Source: Lachnospiraceae bacterium (GTDB lineage Bacteria > Bacillota_A > Clostridia > Lachnospirales > Lachnospiraceae). Taken from it: 5,796 nucleotides of DNA. The DNA is taken from positions 1 through 5,796 of the forward strand of contig JAILCT010000172.1 in assembly GCA_024690425.1 (NCBI GenBank). Direction: 5' to 3'. Each line of letters opens with the position of its first letter. Positions within the stretch are counted from its first letter, which is position 1. The notes under the pieces were generated by a model that was given only the letters and a program-made list of their open reading frames with translations, made no database searches and was not told where the DNA came from. The position numbers and the translations under genes are program-made. Of this stretch, positions 1 to 4,730 are shown one piece after another.

Positions 1-555
1 TATCTCATCAACAAACATAATCTCATCTATCCCGGAAACATAAGCGATGTAGTCATCCTGCGGATAATAGAAAAACAGGAGCATCCTGCGCTCCTTCTCA
101 TAGTATGATCCGATCACCTTTCCCATAACGCTCTTAAAGACCTCTGTTGAAAAAGGATTAAAAAAGTAGAAACGGTTTACCGTCGATGGAATATCATACT
201 TCTGGGCGGACAGATGAATTAGTGATATATCGCCTTCAGCCGCCGGTCCTCTGCCTTTCTTATAGCTTTCCGTATTTTTTACCGCTGTTTCGAAGAAACC
301 ATCCATAAGCTCCACTCCTATTGTCCTACAGCCCAGCTTATGGTTAAGATATATGGGGACTCTGCCCTTCCCGCATCCATAATCCAGCACCTGATCTGCC
401 GAGGTTATATATCCGCTTTCTATCAGTCTGTCAAGCACAGAATACGATGTGGGCTCATATGGGTAGAGATGATCCGTTGAAAAATTGTCATTTCTTCCCA
501 CAGTATCAATATGCAGTTTTGCATCGATAAGGTATTCTTCAAAGTCTTCCTTCAT
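1..555 (-). CDS. Class I SAM-dependent methyltransferase, 3' end cut by window edge
   Basis: Reading frame open from ATG at 555 to the left edge, giving 185 residues with no stop, so the C-terminus is missing. After an N-terminal helical segment containing YPYEPTSYSVLDRL comes the nucleotide-binding motif I, VLDYGCGKGRVPIYL (about residues 50-64), typical of Rossmann-fold S-adenosylmethionine methyltransferases. GVELMDGFFETA (about 74-85) follows, with the acidic residue after strand 2 that normally contacts the ribose of the cofactor. Later, FYFFNPFS (about 128-135) sits where motif IV is expected (NPF in place of NPPY/DPPY). The start is supported by AAGGA eight bases upstream and a candidate promoter at 589-616. 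The substrate (protein, RNA or small molecule) cannot be told from the sequence. The gene is divergent from the tRNA. Fold assignment is confident; substrate is unknown. Confidence 0.85.
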   Translation of the reverse strand, partial: MKEDFEEYLIDAKLHIDTVGRNDNFSTDHLYPYEPTSYSVLDRLIESGYITSADQVLDYGCGKGRVPIYLNHKLGCRTIGVELMDGFFETAVKNTESYKKGRGPAAEGDISLIHLSAQKYDIPSTVNRFYFFNPFSTEVFKSVMGKVIGSYYEKERRMLLFFYYPQDDYIAYVSGIDEIMFVDEI

Positions 556-588
556 GCTGTTATTCCTTATTCAATTTTCAATGATCTC

Positions 589-616
589 ATTCTACCATAA
601 TACCTGACGTTTTCAC
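589..616 (-). promoter_or_regulatory. Candidate sigma-A promoter of the methyltransferase gene
   Basis: On the minus strand a TAGAAT -10 box (589-594) is preceded by TG plus one base, an extended -10. It lies 16 bases from GTGAAA (611-616), which matches the -35 consensus at four of six positions. Transcription would start near 582, leaving a leader of about 27 bases before the ATG at 555. This is pattern matching only. Confidence 0.45.
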
Positions 617-659
617 ACTGCATTACAAATCTACGTATTAAGTGCACATTAAATTTTAG

Positions 660-688
660 TTTTTTTAAGTGCCGATCTGTGTTAGAAT
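660..688 (+). promoter_or_regulatory. Candidate extended -10 promoter of tRNA-Val
   Basis: TG (680-681), one base, then TAGAAT (683-688) forms an extended -10 element about ten bases before the mature tRNA 5' end at 698. The expected -35 position (660-666) is only a T-run with no good TTGACA match, so the promoter would depend on the extended -10. The T-rich stretch may act as an upstream flexible element. Confidence 0.45.
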
Positions 689-697
689 ATATGCAAT

Positions 698-770
698 GGG
701 ATCATAGCTCAGCTGGGAGAGCATTCGCTTGACGTGCGAAAGGTCACAGGTTCGAGCCCTGCTGATCCCA
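698..770 (+). tRNA. tRNA-Val, anticodon GAC
   Basis: A complete cloverleaf of 73 bases can be drawn. The acceptor stem GGGATCA pairs fully with TGATCCC. The D stem is GCTC/GAGC. The anticodon stem TTCGC/GCGAA encloses the loop TTGACGT with anticodon GAC at 731-733, which decodes valine GUC/GUU. The T loop is TTCGAGC, on a stem ACAGG/CCTGC. The outermost T-stem pair is an A-C mismatch (positions 49-65 in tRNA numbering). The discriminator is A, and no CCA is encoded, so the tRNA would rely on CCA-adding enzyme. It stands alone rather than in a tRNA cluster. Confidence 0.95.
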
Positions 771-809
771 TTATTTTTATAATCATTTTTAAGTGAATTT
801 TGTGATCGT

Positions 810-835
810 CAACTCCTTTCATTTACAGTTGTTTT
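810..835 (+). terminator. Weak inverted repeat after tRNA, possible terminator
   Basis: CAACT (810-814) and AGTTG (827-831) can form a five-pair stem with a 12-base loop, followed by TTTT (832-835). The stem is short and the loop large, so this is a poor intrinsic terminator. It is the only candidate found between the tRNA and the next gene. The rest of 771-877 is AT-rich leader with GGGAGG (853-858) and GAGG (863-866) before the hydrolase start; the latter is the likelier ribosome binding site. Confidence 0.2.
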
Positions 836-877
836 ACCGGTGCGGAGAAAACGGGAGGTTTCGAGGTTAGCATAAAT

Positions 878-1627
878 ATGATATTTCGTGAATATGGTAC
901 TGATCAAAAAGATACGATCATTTTGCTTCATGGCGGTGGATTATCCTGGTGGAATTACCGGGAGGTTGCTGAAATCCTGCAGGAAGAATATCATATCATC
1001 CTTCCGATCCTGGACGGCCATTCGGGAAGTGACAGACCATTTACGACAATCGAGGAAAATGCGGAAGAGATGATCCAATTCATCGATGAAAAACTATCCG
1101 GTTCAGTCTTGCTGATCGGTGGACTTTCGTTGGGAGGACAGATCCTGTTGGAAATGTTATCGAAGCGGAAAGATCTCTGTACTTATGCATTGGTCGAGAG
1201 TGCGGCAGTGATTCCCTCAAGACTGACAAATATGCTGATCGCTCCTGCTTTTGGAAGCTGTTATGGGCTTATCGGAAACAGAGGCTTTTCCAGATTGCAG
1301 TTTAAGTCTCTGCATATCAAACCGGAACTGTTTGAAAATTACTACCGTGATACCTGCCAAATAAAAAAACATGACATGATCGCGTTTCTTAAAGCCAATA
1401 CTGCTTATGCCTTGAAGGATTCCTTAAGAGAGTCATCCGCCATGATACACGTGTATGTAGGTGAAAAGGAAAACCGTGAGATCCTCCGCTCAGCAGAATC
1501 CATCTGCCGGATGCTTCCTGCCTGCAAACTAACCCGGATGAATGGACTCAGACATGGAGAGTTTTCAATAAATCATGCGGATCAGTACGCAAATGCACTG
1601 CGGCAAATAGCTACTGGCGGATCATAA
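878..1627 (+). CDS. Alpha/beta hydrolase (249 aa)
   Basis: A complete, cytoplasmic alpha/beta hydrolase of usual single-domain length. LLHGGG (residues 16-21) is the oxyanion-hole loop after strand 3. LDGHSGSD (45-52) is the conserved turn after strand 4. GGLSLGGQ (81-88) is the nucleophile elbow with Ser84. RHGEF (225-229) carries the catalytic histidine, His226. The acid is probably one of the glutamates in VGEKE (194-198), after the late strand where the family places it. A cap of helices spans roughly 111-185. No signal peptide is visible. The ATG has GAGG 11 bases upstream and no better in-frame start. It begins a tight + strand run with the CDF transporter (48-base gap) and the acetyltransferase. 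The family includes esterases, lipases and peroxidases; the substrate cannot be predicted here. Confidence 0.9.
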   Translation: MIFREYGTDQKDTIILLHGGGLSWWNYREVAEILQEEYHIILPILDGHSGSDRPFTTIEENAEEMIQFIDEKLSGSVLLIGGLSLGGQILLEMLSKRKDLCTYALVESAAVIPSRLTNMLIAPAFGSCYGLIGNRGFSRLQFKSLHIKPELFENYYRDTCQIKKHDMIAFLKANTAYALKDSLRESSAMIHVYVGEKENREILRSAESICRMLPACKLTRMNGLRHGEFSINHADQYANALRQIATGGS

Positions 1628-1675
1628 GTTATATTGCGATAAAGATAGCACAATAGAATCTGGGGGATTATTAGA

Positions 1676-2800
1676 ATGAACAAAACAACCGATCAGAGAG
1701 AAAAAACAATAGTAAGAACAAGTATTATCGGCATTGTTGCTAACGTGCTGCTCGCAGTATTTAAGGCAATCATCGGATTCGCAAGCAATTCCATTGCCAT
1801 CGTCATGGACGCTGTGAACAATATCTCGGATGCAGGCAGCTCCCTTATTACGATAATCGGAACAAAACTGGCAGGACGGGAAGCGGACAAAAAGCACCCC
1901 TTCGGATATGGACGGATAGAGTATCTGAGTGCGATGATCATATCGGTTATCGTATTATATGCAGGTATAACATCATTTATCGAGTCCGTTAAAAAGATCA
2001 TTGATCCTGATACCCCGGATTATTCTGCTATCTCTCTGGTCATTGTCGCGGTAGCTGTTGTTGTAAAGATAGTTTTGGGGCGATATGTAAAGAGTGTCGG
2101 AAAAAAAGTCAATTCTTCATCTCTGATCAATTCAGGTGAAGATGCCACTCTTGATTCGATAATATCTGCTTCAACTCTTTTGGCTGCAGGGATTTTTCTT
2201 ATCTTTCATATTTCGCTTGAGGCTTGGCTTGGTGCTATCATCTCTATCGTTATCATAAAATCCGGTTTTGAGATGTTAAAAGAGACCATTTCACAGATTC
2301 TCGGCGAACGAAATGATCCCGATCTGGCCAGGAGTATCAAGGAAACTGTAAAATCGTTTCCTGATGTACAAGGCGCATATGACCTTGTGCTTAACAATTA
2401 CGGACCGGATGCTTGGAATGGATCGGTTCATATTGAAGTTCCGGACACCTATTCCGCAGATCAGCTCGATCAGCTTATACGAAGCATTCAGATGAAAGTC
2501 TACACAGAATATAAGGTCATCCTGACTGCAATTGGAGTATATTCGGTAAACACAAGGGATGAAGATATCATAGAAGCAAAAAAGGCAGTTTCAGAAATCG
2601 TGTTCTCCCATCCCCACGTATTACAGATGCATGGTTTCTACATGGATAAGGAAAAGAAAACCATGAGATTTGATATCGTCATCAGTTTTGATGCGGCAGA
2701 CAGGAAAACGGTATATCAGAACATCGTTGATAGTGTACAAAAGGGGTATCCCGACTATCAATTACAGGTAGCCATGGATACGGATTTTTCAGAAGAATAG
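1676..2800 (+). CDS. Cation diffusion facilitator (CDF) transporter, manganese-type metal site, double C-terminal domain
   Basis: An inner-membrane divalent metal exporter of the CDF family, normally driven by proton antiport. Six hydrophobic segments lie at about 13-32, 36-60, 82-104, 114-134, 158-178 and 181-197. The family motif HPFGYGR (74-80) is in the loop before segment 3. Metal-site residues are Asn48-x3-Asp52 in segment 2 and Asp156-x3-Asp160 in segment 5. Zinc members usually carry His at these first positions; N/D-x3-D with D-x3-D is the pattern associated with manganese CDFs such as pneumococcal MntE, so Mn2+ is the favoured substrate by inference. The protein is 374 aa against about 300 for the family. 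A cytoplasmic ferredoxin-like C-terminal domain (about 205-290) is followed by a second segment (about 295-370) of the same apparent fold. GGGGGA lies about nine bases before the ATG. No yybP-ykoY-type manganese riboswitch fits the 48-base gap upstream. Confidence 0.93.
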   Translation: MNKTTDQREKTIVRTSIIGIVANVLLAVFKAIIGFASNSIAIVMDAVNNISDAGSSLITIIGTKLAGREADKKHPFGYGRIEYLSAMIISVIVLYAGITSFIESVKKIIDPDTPDYSAISLVIVAVAVVVKIVLGRYVKSVGKKVNSSSLINSGEDATLDSIISASTLLAAGIFLIFHISLEAWLGAIISIVIIKSGFEMLKETISQILGERNDPDLARSIKETVKSFPDVQGAYDLVLNNYGPDAWNGSVHIEVPDTYSADQLDQLIRSIQMKVYTEYKVILTAIGVYSVNTRDEDIIEAKKAVSEIVFSHPHVLQMHGFYMDKEKKTMRFDIVISFDAADRKTVYQNIVDSVQKGYPDYQLQVAMDTDFSEE

Positions 2801-2803
2801 AAT

Positions 2804-3310
2804 ATGGAAATTAAAACAGACAGGCTTATTCTCAGACCCTTGGGTCCGGAATATCTTAAAACTTATAATGCATATGCCATGAGCCTCGAAAATGCAAGAT
2901 ATATGTGTTTTCTTCCCAAATACAATGAGGAAGAATCGCTTGAATTTCTGAAAACGGCTGCGGAAGAATGGTTAAAACCCAATCCGGATTTTTATGAGTT
3001 TGCGATTATTTATAAAGACGAGCATATCGGCGGAATCGGTGTTTACATGGAATATGAGAAGCCGGTGCTCGCTTGGATAATCAACAAAGAATACTGGATG
3101 AAGGGATTTGCTTTTGAGAGCGCAAAGGCAATAATGGATTATTTCGATTCAAATCTCGGAATTAAGCACTTTTGCGCGTATTGTGATACCAGGAACACCG
3201 CATCCATCCGGCTGATGGAAAAACTCGGGATGAAAAGAACCCGGAAATCCGGTGGCCGTAAGAACAGGGCATCATCAGAAGAAGCCTTTGAATACCGGTA
3301 CGAAATATAA
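2804..3310 (+). CDS. GNAT family N-acetyltransferase, RimJ/RimL-like (168 aa)
   Basis: A complete acetyl-CoA-dependent N-acetyltransferase. It opens with TDRLILRPL (residues 5-13), the signature start of the RimJ/RimL-like (Acetyltransf_3) group. Strands IIYKDEHIGGIGVY (68-81) and VLAWIINKEYW (88-98) lead to the acetyl-CoA pyrophosphate loop WMKGFAFESA (98-107), matching the group's W-G-K-G-x-A-x-E-A pattern. The late motif N131-T-A-S-I-R-L-M-E-K-L-G-M143 is the conserved Asn-to-LGF region. The acceptor could be a ribosomal protein N-terminus, an amino sugar, an amino acid or an antibiotic; nothing decides this. It starts three bases after the CDF stop with only a weak purine-rich site, so translation probably depends on ribosomes finishing the CDF gene. 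It ends in an Arg/Lys-rich segment (144-155). Confidence 0.9.
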   Translation: MEIKTDRLILRPLGPEYLKTYNAYAMSLENARYMCFLPKYNEEESLEFLKTAAEEWLKPNPDFYEFAIIYKDEHIGGIGVYMEYEKPVLAWIINKEYWMKGFAFESAKAIMDYFDSNLGIKHFCAYCDTRNTASIRLMEKLGMKRTRKSGGRKNRASSEEAFEYRYEI

Positions 3311-3316
3311 TATAGT
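3288..3316 (+). promoter_or_regulatory. Candidate promoter before the truncated membrane gene
   Basis: TTGAAT (3288-3293) and TATAGT (3311-3316) are separated by 17 bases, matching sigma-A boxes at four and five of six positions. The -35 lies inside the end of the acetyltransferase gene. Transcription would start near 3323, about 40 bases before the GTG at 3364. AAGGGAG (3344-3350) provides a ribosome binding site 13 bases from that GTG. This suggests the membrane gene had its own promoter rather than being the fourth gene of the upstream run. Confidence 0.4.
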
Positions 3317-3363
3317 TATAAATGTATTAAGGAATAAACAGATAAGGGAGCTGTGGTAAAATC

Positions 3364-3650
3364 GTGTATTACTCGATCATAAGCGGACTTGCATTGACTC
3401 TTAATCTCATAATAAACTATGGAATTCTTGCAAATCTAAAGTACCGCTCCAAGGAGCGGGATCCTGAGCAGACTGCAGGAATCCGGTATGGCTTTTTTCT
3501 TATTGCTTCAAGCCTTTATTTCATTTCGGATATAGCATGGGGGCTTCTTTACGAACATCATGAAACAGACAGTCTTTTTCCTTTCCTGTACTCGGACTGC
3601 GTCCTTTATTTTATTTTTATGTTCCTGACAATGCTTACATTTACTTTATT
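3364..3650 (+). pseudogene. N-terminal fragment of a membrane signalling protein, probably diguanylate cyclase-like, 3' end lost
   Basis: GTG start, then about 94 residues of membrane protein. Hydrophobic segments lie at about 3-22 (YSIISGLALTLNLIINYG), 41-62 and 73-93, with a charged cytoplasmic-type loop KYRSKERDPEQ (26-36) between the first two. This layout, with SDIAWG (55-60) and a DCVLYF segment (78-83), resembles the N-terminal membrane modules that precede GGDEF domains in Lachnospiraceae. That resemblance is from memory of the family and no catalytic domain is left to confirm it. From about 3645 the frame stays open to a stop at 3976-3978, but those residues are only the reverse reading of the ardC-like gene. 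The protein is therefore probably non-functional, though a small membrane product is possible. Confidence 0.6.
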
Positions 3651-4124
3651 GGTCAACTCATCAACTCCAAGACTCGGGAGGTCTTCACCCTCAGTCTGCG
3701 CCAAATCCCAGACATACGCAACCTTATACAGGGGAATGGTCACCTGGACTTTTTCTGTCCTGGGATTACCATTCTCATCCAGTATGCGTTTATTAGTTAC
3801 AGGATCCAACATCTCAACCTCTGTTTCCTTCTTTACAGGAGCAGGGGCGAGAATCTTGATTCCCTTCTCGCCACTCTTTACATTCCTGTGGAAGGTGTTC
3901 TTCCAGGCATTGAAGCCTGCAACCAGTGATGCATCCGGTCTCTGCAATGCTATGAGCAAAGTATTGTTGAAGCTGTAGTTATGGAACTTCGACATGGTCT
4001 TAAGATATTTCTTATAGTTATCACTATCAAATATCTTGCCAACCTGTTCATCCAGCTCCCGGGTGATCTTCTCGATCTCCTGCCGCTTCTCTTCATTGCT
4101 CCGCTTTTTGAATGTCCTTTCCAT
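3606..4124 (-). CDS. ArdC/LtrC-like antirestriction protein, N-terminal ssDNA-binding domain only (truncated)
   Basis: The start is ATG at 4124, chosen over an in-frame ATG at 4190 because TAAGGAGGTG lies six bases upstream. Residues about 11-150 form the ArdC N-terminal (DUF1738) domain. Its recognisable blocks are MSKFHNYSFNNTLLI (44-58), VAGFNAWK (68-75), VKSGEKGIKILAP (82-94) and VWDLAQTEGEDLPSLGVDELT (138-158). Plasmid ArdC proteins bind single-stranded DNA, protect incoming conjugating DNA from restriction, and usually continue into a zinc metallopeptidase-like domain with HExxH. Here family-like sequence stops near residue 158 (about 3651). The last 14 codons before the TAA at 3606-3608 are the reverse reading of the membrane gene, so the peptidase-like half is absent. 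The surviving domain could still fold and bind DNA. It is the last gene of the minus-strand run, 96 bases after the SpoVG-like gene. Confidence 0.82.
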   Translation of the reverse strand: MERTFKKRSNEEKRQEIEKITRELDEQVGKIFDSDNYKKYLKTMSKFHNYSFNNTLLIALQRPDASLVAGFNAWKNTFHRNVKSGEKGIKILAPAPVKKETEVEMLDPVTNKRILDENGNPRTEKVQVTIPLYKVAYVWDLAQTEGEDLPSLGVDELTNKVNVSIVRNIKIK

Positions 4125-4130
4125 AGCGGA

Positions 4131-4140
4131 CACCTCCTTA
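4131..4140 (-). promoter_or_regulatory. Strong ribosome binding site of the ardC-like gene
   Basis: TAAGGAGGTG on the minus strand is a near-perfect complement to the 3' end of 16S rRNA, six bases before the ATG at 4124. It decides the start of this gene against the upstream ATG at 4190, which would add 22 residues not belonging to the domain. Confidence 0.85.
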
Positions 4141-4182
4141 ACAATGTAATGCCCCCTCACATTCGTTCGGCGGCCAATCGTC

Positions 4183-4218
4183 GTAACCATCCTTAATTCT
4201 GCTTCGCAGAATGGTTAC
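4183..4218 (-). promoter_or_regulatory. Two-part stem-loop in the leader between spoVG-like and ardC-like genes
   Basis: GTAACCA (4183-4189) pairs with TGGTTAC (4212-4218), and inside it TTCTGC (4197-4202) pairs with GCAGAA (4206-4211) around a TTC loop. Bases 4190-4196 form a one-sided bulge. The structure begins three bases after the stop of the SpoVG-like gene (4221). No U-run follows on the transcribed side, so it is not a standard intrinsic terminator. It may protect the upstream message or tune ardC expression within the operon. Confidence 0.5.
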
Positions 4219-4220
4219 TC

Positions 4221-4718
4221 CTACACAGCCAGTGCTTCCTTTGCCTTCGACGGCTTCACCTTATCGGCCTTCTCCGCAAGCTTGGCATTCTTCCTGGCCT
4301 CGCCTTCCTTGAGCCTGTCCTTTATGGAAGTGTGTTGCTTTTTCTCCTTTGCCGGGGAAGAGACCTCAGCCTCTTCCCCAAAGTCAAAAGGGTTTACTGC
4401 ATCCTTCTCAAGCTCCGCAAAGTCATAATCACGACCCTGCTTCTCTGCAGACCTGCCGAAATACTCATCAAGGACTGCCTGCTTGATCTGAGCAGCAGCT
4501 TCCTTGCTTACAGGGAAAGCCACATCCTTATAGACATCCTTACCGTTCTCGTCTACCTGATTGGTCTTATAGGAAGGCATCTTGACATAGAGATTTCCTT
4601 CCCTGTTCTTCCTTATCGAGATGCTCCCGATCTTTACTACATTTCCGAAATTGACTGTTGCCAGTCCCATAAGGGGCTCCCTGCCCTCAAGTTTTGTTAC
4701 CTTTGCGCTTATATCCAT
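4221..4718 (-). CDS. SpoVG-domain protein with charged C-terminal tail (165 aa)
   Basis: Residues about 1-87 match the SpoVG fold, a small nucleic-acid-binding regulator. MDISAKVTKLEG opens the domain, VNFGNVVKIGSISIRK (22-37) supplies the central strands, and NLYVKMPSYKT (42-52) matches the family's LFVAMPS-x-x-T signature. DVAFPVSKEAAAQIKQAVLDEY (65-86) is the closing helix region. Typical SpoVG is about 85-100 aa; this one adds an acidic linker (about 88-120) and a highly basic tail beginning SIKDRLKEGEAR (131-142). Chromosomal SpoVG acts in sporulation and gene regulation, whereas copies in conjugative elements sit beside antirestriction and single-strand DNA proteins as here. The TAG of the preceding DUF5688 gene lies 10 bases before this ATG and touches its AGGAGG, so the two are translationally coupled. 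Confidence 0.88.
   Translation of the reverse strand: MDISAKVTKLEGREPLMGLATVNFGNVVKIGSISIRKNREGNLYVKMPSYKTNQVDENGKDVYKDVAFPVSKEAAAQIKQAVLDEYFGRSAEKQGRDYDFAELEKDAVNPFDFGEEAEVSSPAKEKKQHTSIKDRLKEGEARKNAKLAEKADKVKPSKAKEALAV
4224..4328 (-). repeat. C-terminal tail motif copy 1 (SpoVG-like protein)
   Basis: This codes for residues 131-165, beginning SIKDRLKEGEAR and continuing as a Lys/Ala/Glu-rich tail (AEKADKVKPSKAKEA). It matches the tail of the DUF5688 protein over SIKDRL-x-EG-x-A-(K/R). The serine codon is TCC here and AGC in the other copy, which a single synonymous change cannot explain. The similarity is therefore held at protein level rather than being a recent DNA duplication. Confidence 0.75.
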
Positions 4719-4720
4719 TT

Positions 4721-4730
4721 TTCTCCTCCT
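4721..4730 (-). promoter_or_regulatory. Ribosome binding site of spoVG-like gene overlapping the DUF5688 stop
   Basis: AGGAGGAGAA on the minus strand lies just before the ATG at 4718. The first bases are shared with the TAG stop (4729-4731) of the DUF5688 gene. Ribosomes ending one gene are thus placed directly on the binding site of the next. Confidence 0.85.

Noticed and set aside
698..770. tRNA as attachment site of the conjugative element
   Set aside because: No second copy of the tRNA 3' end is seen near 3650 or elsewhere in the window, no integrase gene is present, and about 2.9 kb of ordinary genes separate it from the element-like region.
1622..2001. Minus-strand open frames opposite the start of the CDF gene
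   Set aside because: They are shadows of conserved transmembrane coding sequence, without ribosome binding sites.
3653..3667. Tandem TCAACTC repeat as a target-site duplication
   Set aside because: It lies within conserved ArdC codons (VDEL), has no flanking inverted repeats, and is explained by coding sequence.
3645..3978. Continuation of the + strand membrane frame to 204 residues
   Set aside because: From about 3645 it is the exact antisense of conserved ArdC codons, with no protein-like pattern of its own. It is an accidental open frame.
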